Source: an uncultured Pseudomonadota bacterium (lineage in GTDB: Bacteria; Pseudomonadota; Gammaproteobacteria; Methylococcales; Methylomonadaceae). From it: a stretch of 58,798 nucleotides of DNA. A model generated the notes under the pieces. The model was not told where the DNA came from. It saw only the letters and a list, made by a program, of their open reading frames with translations, and did not search any database. The position numbers and the translations under genes were made by a program. Location of the stretch: assembly GCA_903867225.1 (NCBI GenBank), contig CAIPQN010000052.1, forward strand, positions 1 through 58,798, read 5' to 3'. Every line of letters starts with the position of its first letter. Within the stretch, counting starts at the first letter, position 1. Below are positions 27,751 to 36,163 of the stretch, piece after piece.

Positions 27751-27850
27751 TGCAAACTCCAAATTGAAAAACGTTAAAATCTTAAAAATTAAGACGTGCA
27801 AATTCTAAAGTTGCCTTGAAATTGCTACAATCAACAAACAGTGGTTACAT

Positions 27851-27865
27851 ACACCCTTTCAGTGT
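27851..27865 (+). promoter_or_regulatory. possible operator/hairpin before the XRE gene
   Basis: ACACCCTTTCAGTGT is an ACAC-n7-GTGT inverted repeat seven bases before the ATG at 27872. It could be an autoregulatory operator or a small hairpin hiding the weak GTGG ribosome-binding site. No test of function is possible from sequence. Confidence 0.3.
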
Positions 27866-27871
27866 GGATTT

Positions 27872-28267
27872 ATGAAAATACATGAAAAAATACGTTCAAT
27901 GCGTGAGTCTAGCAATTGGTCACAAGAAGAAATGGCGGACAAACTCAATATGTCGGTGAATGGCTATTCAAAAATTGAACGCGGCGAAACAAATCTCCAC
28001 ATTCCAAAATTAAAACAAATCGCCCAAGAATTAAACGTTGATTTACTTGAATTGATGTCTGAAAACAGAAATGTTTATTTAATCAGTGATAATGGAAATA
28101 ACTGGTGTAACGTCATCGGCTCATCAACCGAAATCGCTTTTGAAATTCAAAAATTAAAATCTGACCTTGAACACAAAAACGAAATTATTGAGTTGCAAAA
28201 ACGTGATATTTTGCGATTAGAAGAAATGCTTGAGTTAATGAAATCTGTAAATTTGGAGCGAACATGA
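27872..28267 (+). CDS. XRE-family HTH regulator with C-terminal coiled coil
   Basis: A 131-residue transcription regulator. Residues about 4-60 form a Cro/CI helix-turn-helix (SSNWSQEEMADKLNMSVNGY, then SKIERGETN). Residues about 90-125 are a strongly heptad-like coiled coil (EIQKLKSDLEHKNEIIELQ and LRLEEMLELMK), likely for dimerisation. Its stop overlaps the next start in ATGA, tying it to the secreted protein at 28264. Proteins of this type often occur in phage or toxin-antitoxin contexts, but no partner toxin is evident. Confidence 0.8.
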   Translation: MKIHEKIRSMRESSNWSQEEMADKLNMSVNGYSKIERGETNLHIPKLKQIAQELNVDLLELMSENRNVYLISDNGNNWCNVIGSSTEIAFEIQKLKSDLEHKNEIIELQKRDILRLEEMLELMKSVNLERT

Positions 28268-28659
28268 AATCAAAATTAGTTGTTGCGGCACTTTTGTTGG
28301 CGTTACCTTTTGTGGCGAACGCTGACCGATATGGACATCGTGGCGGACATCATCGCGGCGGCGGTAATCAGTGGATTGCGCCAGCCATTATCGGTGGCGC
28401 GATTGTGGGTTCAGCAATATATGGCATTACTCGCGATGATGAACCGCAATATGAAAATAATGACAGACATTACCGCCGTGAATTAACACAACATGAAATT
28501 CGAGAAGAACAATTAAGACACCGTGAAATGGAACTTGAACGCCGTGAACATGAGTATTACGAACGTCAAAATCGCGCCCGTGGTTACAATCGTGAAAATT
28601 GCAAAGAGTATTATCGCGATGATGGCAATTCAAATTATTACTCAAGAAATTGCTGGTAA
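28264..28659 (+). CDS. secreted, charge-rich protein with glycine zipper-like stretch
   Basis: A 131-residue protein with a signal peptide (MKSKLVVAALLLALPFVANA). Then follow a His/Gly-rich stretch (RYGHRGGHHRGGG), a small hydrophobic Gly-spaced segment (IGGAIVGSAIYG) that may insert in a membrane, and a long Arg/Glu-rich helix ending in an Asn/Tyr/Arg-rich tail with two cysteines. It could be an envelope stress or metal-binding protein; the His-rich part hints at metal. The start overlaps the XRE gene by 4 bp. Confidence 0.65.
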   Translation: MKSKLVVAALLLALPFVANADRYGHRGGHHRGGGNQWIAPAIIGGAIVGSAIYGITRDDEPQYENNDRHYRRELTQHEIREEQLRHREMELERREHEYYERQNRARGYNRENCKEYYRDDGNSNYYSRNCW

Positions 28660-28711
28660 CACGCATAAGTCAGTAATTTTGAATAATATCATTCGCGCAT
28701 GAGCTGATTTT

Positions 28712-28719
28712 GCTAGAAT
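28712..28719 (+). promoter_or_regulatory. candidate extended -10 promoter of lepA
   Basis: TGCTAGAAT gives a TG-n-TAGAAT extended -10 box at 28711-28719. No clear -35 is present. Transcription would start about 28726, upstream of the hairpin at 28739. Confidence 0.35.
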
Positions 28720-28738
28720 AGCGCAAACAAACACAGTA

Positions 28739-28774
28739 CGGATTAGCTGCATCGTTGGCTAATCCGATTTTTTT
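28739..28774 (+). terminator. intrinsic terminator or attenuator upstream of lepA
   Basis: CGGATTAGC (28739-28747) pairs exactly with GCTAATCCG (28758-28766) and is followed by A and seven T. It lies 26 bp before the lepA GTG. It may end the 28264 gene's transcript, or, if the upstream extended -10 is used, form an attenuator making a roughly 50-nt leader RNA. Confidence 0.75.
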
Positions 28775-28800
28775 ATCGTCAAATTACAAAAAAGAAGCCC

Positions 28801-30600
28801 GTGGATTTAAAACATATTAGAAACTTCTCCATCATCGCGCACATTGATCATGGCAAATCAACGCTCGCCGACCGTTTTATTCAACTTTGCGGCGGTTTAT
28901 CTGACCGCGAAATGTCGGCACAAGTGCTTGATTCAATGGATATTGAAAAAGAACGTGGCATTACAATTAAAGCGCAAAGCGTCACGCTCGATTTCAAAGC
29001 CGCTGATGGCGAAACGTATCAACTCAATTTCATTGACACACCAGGACACGTTGATTTTTCGTATGAAGTGTCGCGTTCTTTAGCAGCGTGCGAAGGTGCA
29101 TTACTTGTTGTCGATGCCGCACAAGGCGTGGAAGCACAAAGCGTAGCGAATTGTTATACCGCGATTGAACAAGGTTTAGAAGTTGTTCCCGTTTTGAACA
29201 AAATCGATTTGCCGTCAGCTGAACCCGAACAAGTCAAAAATGAGATTGAAGAAGTCATCGGCATTCCCGCTGACGAAGCGTTGATGATTAGCGCGAAAAC
29301 AGGTTTGGGCGTGAAAGACGTTTTAGAGCAACTCGTTTTAAAAGTACCTTGTCCTGTTGGTGATGCAGATGCACCGTTGCAAGCCTTGATTATTGATTCG
29401 TGGTTTGACAGTTATTTGGGTGTCGTGTCTTTAGTTCGGATTATGAACGGCAGCATCAAGCGCAAACAAAAAATCACGATTATGTCCACGGGCAAATCAT
29501 TTTTGGCTGAAAAAGTGGGCGTATTTACACCAAAGCGGGTTGAAAAAGAAATTTTAAACACGGGTGAAGTAGGCTTTTTAGTCGCAGGCATCAAAGATAT
29601 TTTCGGTGCGCCTGTTGGTGATACGGTCACATGGACAGATAACCCTGCTGCCGAACAATTAACAGGTTTTCAACGTGTTCAACCGCGTGTTTTTGCGGGT
29701 TTATATCCCGTGAGTTCAGACGATTATGAAGGTTTACGCGAAGCATTAAATAAATTAAATTTAAACGATGCCGCGTTGCAATTTGAACCCGAAACGTCGC
29801 AAGCGTTGGGTTTTGGATTCCGTTGCGGGTTCTTGGGAATGTTGCACATGGAAATTGTGCAAGAACGCCTTGAACGTGAATATGACGTAGATTTAATTAC
29901 CACTGCACCAACCGTAATTTACGAAGTCATTACGCAAACGGGTCAAACCATCATGGTGGATAACCCTGCAAAATTACCTGAAAACGGCACGGTTCAAGAA
30001 ATTCGTGAGCCAATTATTCGTGCAAACATTCTTGTACCCGAAACGTATGTCGGAAATGTGATTACGTTGTGTATTGAAAAACGTGGTGTACAAAAAGATA
30101 TGCAATACGTTGGACGACAAGTGTCGTTACATTACGAAATGCCGTTAAACGAAGTCGTGCTAGATTTTTTTGACCGTTTAAAATCAGTGAGTCGTGGTTT
30201 TGCATCGTTTGATTATGAATTCTTACGCTTTCAAGTCGCGTCATTGGTGAAATTAGATGTGTTAATTAACGGTGAAAAAGTCGATGCGTTGTCGAGTATC
30301 GTTCATCACGATTTGAGCGTGAAACGCGGACGTGATTTAGTCGAAAAGATGAAAGATTTGATTCCTCGTCAAATGTTTGAGATTGCGATTCAAGCGGCGA
30401 TTGGTTCAAAAGTCATTGCGCGTTCGACGGTAAAAGCCATGAGTAAAAACGTATTAGCGAAATGTTACGGCGGCGATATTTCGCGCAAAAAGAAATTACT
30501 CGAAAAACAAAAAGCAGGTAAAAAACGTATGAAACAAGTGGGCAATGTTGAGATTCCACAAGAAGCGTTTTTAGCAGTTTTGAAATTGAACAAAGAATAA
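28801..30600 (+). CDS. lepA: elongation factor 4 (LepA)
   Basis: Ribosome-associated GTPase thought to back-translocate or rescue stalled ribosomes. The 599 residues match the family, starting at GTG. G1 [14 protein letters not shown]3 [11 protein letters not shown] and G4 NKIDLPSA are complete, and the C-terminal LepA-specific domain ends [18 protein letters not shown]. It leads lepA-lepB-rnc-era, the normal order. Confidence 0.97.
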   Translation: MDLKHIRNFSIIAHIDHGKSTLADRFIQLCGGLSDREMSAQVLDSMDIEKERGITIKAQSVTLDFKAADGETYQLNFIDTPGHVDFSYEVSRSLAACEGALLVVDAAQGVEAQSVANCYTAIEQGLEVVPVLNKIDLPSAEPEQVKNEIEEVIGIPADEALMISAKTGLGVKDVLEQLVLKVPCPVGDADAPLQALIIDSWFDSYLGVVSLVRIMNGSIKRKQKITIMSTGKSFLAEKVGVFTPKRVEKEILNTGEVGFLVAGIKDIFGAPVGDTVTWTDNPAAEQLTGFQRVQPRVFAGLYPVSSDDYEGLREALNKLNLNDAALQFEPETSQALGFGFRCGFLGMLHMEIVQERLEREYDVDLITTAPTVIYEVITQTGQTIMVDNPAKLPENGTVQEIREPIIRANILVPETYVGNVITLCIEKRGVQKDMQYVGRQVSLHYEMPLNEVVLDFFDRLKSVSRGFASFDYEFLRFQVASLVKLDVLINGEKVDALSSIVHHDLSVKRGRDLVEKMKDLIPRQMFEIAIQAAIGSKVIARSTVKAMSKNVLAKCYGGDISRKKKLLEKQKAGKKRMKQVGNVEIPQEAFLAVLKLNKE

Positions 30601-30608
30601 CGGCGGCG

Positions 30609-31388
30609 ATGATGGATTTTGATTTTTCGTTTTTTTTATTTGTCGCGACGGTGGTAACAGGTGTTATTTGGGGCGGTTATGCGTGGTATTTAAAACGTCA
30701 AAATGTCCCTTATGATATTGAAAAAGAACCAATTTTAGTTGAATACGCGCATTCCTTTTTCCCTGTTGTGTTAATTGTATTTTTATTGCGTTCGTTTATT
30801 GCCGAGCCATTTCGGATTCCGTCTGGTTCAATGATGCCGACGTTGTTAGTGGGTGATTTTATTTTGGTGAATAAATTTACCTACGGCATCCGTATTCCTG
30901 TCATTAACAAAAAAGTCATCGAATTAAGTCAGCCTAGACGTGGCGATATTGTCGTTTTTCGTTATCCAAAAAATCCTGAAATTGATTACATTAAACGGCT
31001 GATTGGTTTGCCACACGATAAAATTTCGTATGTAAACAAACGATTAACGGTAAATGGGCAGGCGATTACAGAAACTGCATTGGGAGAATATCAAGGCGTA
31101 GGTCAAGGCGAAGATATGACAGGTGCGGCGAATTTCTTGGAAAATTTGACTGGCGTGGAACATCAAATGCTGAATCGTGACGGCGTGGAATCAGTGGAAT
31201 TTACTTACACCGTTCCTGAAGGTCAGTATTTTATGATGGGCGACAACCGCGACAACAGTAACGACAGTCGTTATTGGGGAACGGTTCCCGAAGAAAATTT
31301 AGTGGGCAAAGCATTTTTTATTTGGATGAGTTGGGATTGGCAACACAAAGGTGTTGATTTTTCACGCATTGGGACAGTTTTGAAGTAA
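30609..31388 (+). CDS. lepB: signal peptidase I
   Basis: Membrane endopeptidase that removes signal peptides from exported proteins. The 259 residues have two N-terminal membrane segments (about 5-27 and 49-62). The catalytic Ser74 is in IPSGSMMPTLL and Lys129 in DYIKRLIG; box E GDNRDNSNDSR is near 213. A second ATG follows the first directly. It is separated from lepA by 8 bp and ends exactly where rnc begins; the DUF4845 gene often found between them is absent. Confidence 0.95.
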   Translation: MMDFDFSFFLFVATVVTGVIWGGYAWYLKRQNVPYDIEKEPILVEYAHSFFPVVLIVFLLRSFIAEPFRIPSGSMMPTLLVGDFILVNKFTYGIRIPVINKKVIELSQPRRGDIVVFRYPKNPEIDYIKRLIGLPHDKISYVNKRLTVNGQAITETALGEYQGVGQGEDMTGAANFLENLTGVEHQMLNRDGVESVEFTYTVPEGQYFMMGDNRDNSNDSRYWGTVPEENLVGKAFFIWMSWDWQHKGVDFSRIGTVLK

Positions 31389-32075
31389 ATGACAAAAAAA
31401 CCAGAATTATTAAGTAGAAAATTGGGGTTAGTTTTTAACGACCCACAATTGTTTGTGCGTGCATTAACACATCGCAGCGCGAGTTCCAGTAACAATGAAC
31501 GACTAGAATTTTTAGGTGATGCGATTCTCGGTTTTGTGATTGCCGAACAATTATATATTTTGTTCCCTGATGCCCCCGAAGGCGTACTAAGCCGTTTACG
31601 CGCCAGCTTAGTGAATCAACGTTCGTTGGCAGAATTAGCGCGTGAACATAATTTAGGCGATTATTTATTGCTCGGTTCAGGTGAGCTAAAAAGTGGTGGT
31701 TTTCGTCGTGATTCGATTTTATCAGATGCGGTTGAAGCCATTATTGCCGCGCTCTATCAAGATCAAGGAATGCCCGCGTGCCAAAAATGGGTGGTTGAAT
31801 TGTTTGCTGAAAAATTAAAAAACTCCTCATTAAACACGGGACAAAAAGACCCCAAAACTCGTTTGCAAGAATTCATGCAAGCCAAACAATTAGACTTACC
31901 GCAATATGAATTATTGACTGCATCGGGTTTGGCTCATGAACAAACATTTAAGGTTCAATGCAAAATTTCGTTATTGTCTTCACCCAGCATCGGCGCAGGC
32001 GTAACTCGTAAAGGCGCAGAACAAGCTGCTGCCGAAATCCTCCTCGAATTATTAGCTAAGGAATACAAAATATGA
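31389..32075 (+). CDS. rnc: ribonuclease III
   Basis: Double-strand-specific endonuclease that processes rRNA and mRNA. The 228 residues have the RNase III signature NERLEFLGDAIL (36-47) with catalytic acidic residues, followed by a C-terminal double-stranded RNA-binding domain (from about 155, DPKTRLQEFMQ ... GAEQAAAEILL). The start codon follows the lepB stop without a gap, and era overlaps its end by 4 bp. Confidence 0.96.
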   Translation: MTKKPELLSRKLGLVFNDPQLFVRALTHRSASSSNNERLEFLGDAILGFVIAEQLYILFPDAPEGVLSRLRASLVNQRSLAELAREHNLGDYLLLGSGELKSGGFRRDSILSDAVEAIIAALYQDQGMPACQKWVVELFAEKLKNSSLNTGQKDPKTRLQEFMQAKQLDLPQYELLTASGLAHEQTFKVQCKISLLSSPSIGAGVTRKGAEQAAAEILLELLAKEYKI

Positions 32076-32953
32076 ATTGCGGTTACGTCGCGTTAATCGG
32101 TCGTCCAAATGTGGGCAAATCGACTTTAATGAACCATTTGCTTAAACAAAAAATCAGCATTACCTCTCGAAAACCACAAACCACGCGCCATCGAATTGTT
32201 GGAATCAATACGACAGACGCGGGACAAGCCATTTACATGGATACACCTGGAATGCACGCTGACCAGAAAAAAGCGTTGAATCGCCAACTCAATCGCACGG
32301 CTGACAGCGCGTTAATGGGTGTGAATGTCGTGGTGTGGCTCATCGACGGATTAGCGTTTCAAGAATACGACGAAGTAATTTTCGAGAAATTGAAACAAGC
32401 AGGCTTGCCCGTGATTTTGGCGGTCAATAAAATCGACCGCGTTGTAGACAAAGACAAAGTTTTTGCCTTTTTTGCAGCGGCGCAAGAACGTTTTCCCTTT
32501 CACGCGATTCTTCCGATTTCAGCGTTAAAACGTATTCATTTGGACGAGCTAGAAAATGAAATTATGGGTTTGTTGCCCGAAGGCGATTTGATTTATCCAG
32601 CGGATCAAATCACTGACAGACCTGAACGGTTTTTGGTCGCTGAAATTATTCGTGAAAAATTGATGCGGCGTTTAGGTGCAGAATTGCCGTATGAATTGAC
32701 GGTTGAAATTGAACGTTATGAAGAACTCGAAAATATCAGCAAAATTTACGCGATTATTTGGATTGAGCGACTCTCGCAAAAGAGCATCATTATTGGCACG
32801 GAAGGCGAAATGCTGAAAAAAGTCGGTACCGATGCACGACTTGATATTGAGCGTTTGATTGGACAAAAAGTCTTTTTACAACTTTGGGTAAAAGTGAAAA
32901 AAGGTTGGTCAGATAATGAACGTGCTTTGCACAGTTTGGGTTATCAGGATTGA
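32072..32953 (+). CDS. era: GTPase Era
   Basis: Essential GTPase for 16S rRNA maturation and 30S assembly. The 293 residues contain G1 GRPNVGKST (10-18), the G3 DTPGMH, G4 NKID and a C-terminal KH domain (EGEMLKKVGTDARLDIE) that binds the 3' end of 16S rRNA. It overlaps rnc in ATGA. recO, a common next gene, is not present; a terminator follows after about 145 bp. Confidence 0.96.
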   Translation: MNCGYVALIGRPNVGKSTLMNHLLKQKISITSRKPQTTRHRIVGINTTDAGQAIYMDTPGMHADQKKALNRQLNRTADSALMGVNVVVWLIDGLAFQEYDEVIFEKLKQAGLPVILAVNKIDRVVDKDKVFAFFAAAQERFPFHAILPISALKRIHLDELENEIMGLLPEGDLIYPADQITDRPERFLVAEIIREKLMRRLGAELPYELTVEIERYEELENISKIYAIIWIERLSQKSIIIGTEGEMLKKVGTDARLDIERLIGQKVFLQLWVKVKKGWSDNERALHSLGYQD

Positions 32954-33066
32954 TTTCAACCGAATTTTGAACATAAAAAGAAGGGAAATTTCAAAATACG
33001 TTGATAAAAAAAGCAACAATGCTGGCTGGGGAACGAAGAACCGACGCGGGGTTTATCATCTCCACA

Positions 33067-33081
33067 GAGTTGAAACAACTC
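33067..33081. other. small hairpin in the post-era gap
   Basis: GAGTTG (33067-33072) pairs with CAACTC (33076-33081) across AAA. It sits in an otherwise unexplained GC-richer stretch (about 33015-33090) after era. No function is apparent. Confidence 0.3.
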
Positions 33082-33098
33082 CGAATATAATTTAAAGA

Positions 33099-33127
33099 AC
33101 GCGACCCTAAAAAGTCGCGTTTTTTTG
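33099..33127 (+). terminator. terminator of lepA-lepB-rnc-era, repeat copy 3
   Basis: ACGCGAC (33099-33105) pairs with GTCGCGT (33114-33120), followed by seven T. The loop CCTAAAAA makes this copy the inverted equivalent of the 26332 hairpin. It also faces the DUF2970 gene from the other side. Confidence 0.8.
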
Positions 33128-33142
33128 TTTGAAATTCAAAAA

Positions 33143-33331
33143 TTACAACACCATCGAAACTACCAACACAATCACGACAATAAACATAATCGTAAAAAGC
33201 GCACCGCCAATTAAATAGGAAGATAGCGAACCATGTTGAAAATCTTGCTCACGATTTTTATTACTTTGAATACCTATTGCCGCAGCAAAAACGCTTTTAG
33301 CGACTTGAAGAATGCTTGGTTTTGACATCAT
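33143..33331 (-). CDS. DUF2970 family membrane protein
   Basis: A 63-residue protein if started at the first of two adjacent ATGs (33331), which follows a GGAG ribosome-binding site; the longer frame to 33385 has no support. SKPSILQVAKSVFAAAIGIQ and NREQDFQHGS are the conserved DUF2970 block, and a C-terminal membrane segment (YLIGGALFTIMFIVVIVLV) follows. The start lies 35 bp inside the end of rluB, in another frame, so translation is probably coupled. Function unknown. Confidence 0.75.
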   Translation of the reverse strand: MMSKPSILQVAKSVFAAAIGIQSNKNREQDFQHGSLSSYLIGGALFTIMFIVVIVLVVSMVL

Positions 33332-34256
33332 TTTTCTCCGTTTTAACAATATGTGATGTTTCCGCTGGCAAGCCCGCGAACTCAAATAATAAATCTAATT
33401 CTTTACTGTTTAATTCCTGACATTTTCCCGTGCGTAAACCATCTGACAAAACGACAGGTCCATAACGCACACGCATTAATCGACTAACCACCACATTTTG
33501 AGCTTCCCATAAACGGCGGACTAAACGATTTCGACCTTCGCTGACAATAACGTGATACCACTTATTTGCACCTTCGCCACCCATAAAATAAATTTGGTCA
33601 AATTTCGCTTCACCGTCTTCAAGTTGCACACCTTGTTTGAGTAATTCAATTTTTTCAGCGGGTACTTCACCTAAAATTCTTACCGCATATTCACGTTCAA
33701 CTTCGGTTGATGGGTGCATCAATTTATTTGCCAATTCGCCATTATTTGTAATCAACAACAAACCAGACGTGTTCACGTCTAATCGTCCAACCGCAATCCA
33801 GCGCGACGTATCTAATTTTGGTAACGATGCAAAAATTGTTGGGCGACCTTGTGGATCTTGGCGTGTCACAATCTCACCTGTCGGTTTGTGATAAATCAAC
33901 ACGCGCGTGGGTTGCATTGCAAATTTTTCCCAATTCAACACGCGGTCATTGAGCTGTAAATAATCGCCTGCTTTTAAATGTGCGCCTTGTTTGACTAAAA
34001 CCCCGTTAATTTTCAAACGCCCTTCGGTAATCCAGCGTTCAATCTCACGTCGTGAAGCTACACCGCCACGCGCCAACACTTTTTGGATTCGTTCGCCATC
34101 TTTTGAAATTTCTACATCAACCAAACGTTTTTCAACGGGTTCTCGTCTGCTGACAGTATTTGGACGCACATTTTCACGACGCAATTGGCTCGCTGGTTTA
34201 TTTGGTTGTTTTCTATCGCGTAACGCGACAGGTTTATTCATTTGTTTTGTTCTCAC
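33297..34256 (-). CDS. rluB: 23S rRNA pseudouridine(2605) synthase
   Basis: Isomerises uridine in 23S rRNA. The 319 residues have a basic N-terminal tail, an S4 RNA-binding domain (about 55-100, RIQKVLARGGVASRREIE) and the catalytic core with GRLDVNTSG, where Asp160 is the nucleophile. The conserved NRLVRRL follows. The GTG start at 34256 is supported by AGGAAAAAC just upstream; an internal ATG at 34241 is weaker. The 3' end overlaps the DUF2970 gene. Confidence 0.93.
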   Translation of the reverse strand: MRTKQMNKPVALRDRKQPNKPASQLRRENVRPNTVSRREPVEKRLVDVEISKDGERIQKVLARGGVASRREIERWITEGRLKINGVLVKQGAHLKAGDYLQLNDRVLNWEKFAMQPTRVLIYHKPTGEIVTRQDPQGRPTIFASLPKLDTSRWIAVGRLDVNTSGLLLITNNGELANKLMHPSTEVEREYAVRILGEVPAEKIELLKQGVQLEDGEAKFDQIYFMGGEGANKWYHVIVSEGRNRLVRRLWEAQNVVVSRLMRVRYGPVVLSDGLRTGKCQELNSKELDLLFEFAGLPAETSHIVKTEKNDVKTKHSSSR

Positions 34257-34279
34257 GTTTTTCCTATAAAAAGTGGTAT

Positions 34280-36139
34280 TTATTTTTTTACTGTTGCTGT
34301 AGCAGCTGCACCACCACTGACTAATCGAACACCAACGGCATTTCCTTTATTTGCTGGTGCGTTATAGCCATTGAAAAAAACGACAGTCCACGCAGAAATC
34401 GCATCTAATTTTGCGGTAGTTGACGATACTGTCCCAGTGGTTGGTTTTGTTGGTGCTATCGCAACAGGCGTTACTGGTGTTGTGGTGCCTGTACTTGTAG
34501 TCGCAGTAGTTGTTCCTGTTGTAGTGCCAGTCGTAGCAGTTGTTGTACCTGCTGTCGTGGTGCTTGTACCTGTAGTGCCAGTTGCACCAGTAGCAGTAGT
34601 AGCAGTTGTTGTGGCTGCTGTGCCTGTTGTTGTAGTGGCAACTGCTTTAGCAATCACAACAGGTAAATTAACGGTAGAAGATGTCCAAAACCAATCACTT
34701 TTGGTATTGGGAAATTTTACCGTATCAATCGTTGGAGATGTAGGCGAACCTGTGCAAATATCACCTTTTTCATTTGCACTAAATGCTCTTGATTTTTTAT
34801 CAGAGCATAAAACTAAACTTTCAAGCTCCGCTTTTGTTGGTAATCGCCAATTCGTCAAACCGCATAAACCTTCTGCATTTACCGTGTTGATATAATCATA
34901 AGTATTACATTTGCTTGTTCCGTGACACGTTCCACCATGTTCAACACCTGCGTAACCTCCATTTTTACTTGCATCTGGTTCGTACCAACTATATGTCCAA
35001 TCTTTGTCATGCAGGAGGCTATCATTCGTTTTAACTTCCCACATCAAACCATTTTTATCAGCACTACACCCAGTTTTATTTGTTGTTGTGGTTGTAGTTG
35101 CGGAAGTCGTTACGGGAGCAGCAGGAACATTAACCACAACTGTTTTTGTTACTGGAACAAGACTGACTGCATCACTATAATCATAAGCATTTGCTGTCCA
35201 AGTATAAGACCCCGCAGGATTGTAACTATGTGAAAAAATCACACTTTCACCTTCTGCTAAATTTAATGAATCGCCCGTGCTATCACCCCAATCCATACTA
35301 ATCAATCGTAAATCACTATTGGCATCGGTTGCAGAGAGTGTAACGGTATAATCTGCATCTACATTGGCGGTGGTTAATCCACCACTGACTATGCTTAATG
35401 TAGGAGGAACGTTTGGTGGAATAGCAGGCGTGACTTCAAAATTTCCTGTCACTTTGTTACTTTTCAATACATTTTTGCTGTCGTAAATACCAATGGTATA
35501 AAGCGATGATTTTACAGATGGCGTGGCGACATAATTAAAGCTCGTTCCTGCAACGGCTGCTCCAGTATCTTTCATTGTAATTAAGCCGTTGCCGTAATAA
35601 ATTTTTACGTTGTAACCTGTCGGCAATGGAATATCTAATGTGGCTGCGAATGTAATTGGTGTTCCTTGTACAACTGATGATGGTGAAGGCGGAACATCTG
35701 TGACAACAGGAATAGCAGCGAGTAAAAATTTTGCATCAATCGGCGTAATAGGTGTACCAAATGCAAATGCTCGAATATCAGAAAGACTACTTGAACCCGC
35801 CGCATTGAGAGCTTCAACCCGCCAATAATAATTATTGTCTGGTTTTAAAAGTGCATTTGTATCTGATAAATCATAAGTGAGTTTTGACAACGTAGTAGTA
35901 AAACAGGTTTTTACGCAACTGTGAGTTTTTGAATTGTAACCACTGAAATTTGGAGTCGATGAAACAATCAATCGATATTTTGCGGCGGGCTTTGTATTTG
36001 CCCAACTGAACGATATGGGTGTTGCCAACGGAAGTGGGTTTGCGCTAGTGGGTGTAAGTAACCACGGTTGCTCTGGTACGGCAGCAAAAACCGTTTGTGT
36101 CGCGCCCATTAAACTCACAAAAACTAAAAACTTTTTCAT
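34280..36139 (-). CDS. secreted multidomain protein (FN3-like, PKD, DUF1566) with Thr/Gly/Ala tract
   Basis: A 619-residue exported protein with signal peptide (MKKFLVFVSLMGATQTVFA). A fibronectin-like region (about 22-125, YRLIVSSTPNFSGY ... YYWRVEALNAAGSS) is followed by an Ig/PKD-like part (about 245-340). From about 360 comes a DUF1566 (Lcl_C) domain with GLMWEVK, NWRLPTKAELESLV and DWFWTSS. That domain is interrupted by about 75 residues of Thr/Gly/Ala repeats (about 497-570), and its last strand (AWTVVFFNGYN ... VRLVSGG) resumes afterwards. It likely acts at the cell surface, possibly in adhesion; no partner gene is obvious. Confidence 0.75.
   Translation of the reverse strand: MKKFLVFVSLMGATQTVFAAVPEQPWLLTPTSANPLPLATPISFSWANTKPAAKYRLIVSSTPNFSGYNSKTHSCVKTCFTTTLSKLTYDLSDTNALLKPDNNYYWRVEALNAAGSSSLSDIRAFAFGTPITPIDAKFLLAAIPVVTDVPPSPSSVVQGTPITFAATLDIPLPTGYNVKIYYGNGLITMKDTGAAVAGTSFNYVATPSVKSSLYTIGIYDSKNVLKSNKVTGNFEVTPAIPPNVPPTLSIVSGGLTTANVDADYTVTLSATDANSDLRLISMDWGDSTGDSLNLAEGESVIFSHSYNPAGSYTWTANAYDYSDAVSLVPVTKTVVVNVPAAPVTTSATTTTTTNKTGCSADKNGLMWEVKTNDSLLHDKDWTYSWYEPDASKNGGYAGVEHGGTCHGTSKCNTYDYINTVNAEGLCGLTNWRLPTKAELESLVLCSDKKSRAFSANEKGDICTGSPTSPTIDTVKFPNTKSDWFWTSSTVNLPVVIAKAVATTTTGTAATTTATTATGATGTTGTSTTTAGTTTATTGTTTGTTTATTSTGTTTPVTPVAIAPTKPTTGTVSSTTAKLDAISAWTVVFFNGYNAPANKGNAVGVRLVSGGAAATATVKK
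34430..34650 (-). repeat. low-complexity Thr/Gly/Ala codon tract inside the DUF1566 gene
   Basis: The stretch is dominated by short repeats of ACA/ACT/GGC/GCA-type codons (seen on the plus strand as GTTGTAGT, CCTGTAG and TGTTGTGG). The encoded peptide has TTTTGTAATTTATTATG-like content. Such tracts expand and contract by slippage; most changes by three would stay in frame. Confidence 0.7.
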
Positions 36140-36163
36140 TTTAAAAACCTTCTTTTAAATAAA

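Noticed and set aside
34371..34895. 174-codon frame on the plus strand
   Set aside because: Antisense shadow of the low-complexity Thr/Gly tract of the DUF1566 protein; the Val-rich product is the reverse-complement artefact of that repeat.
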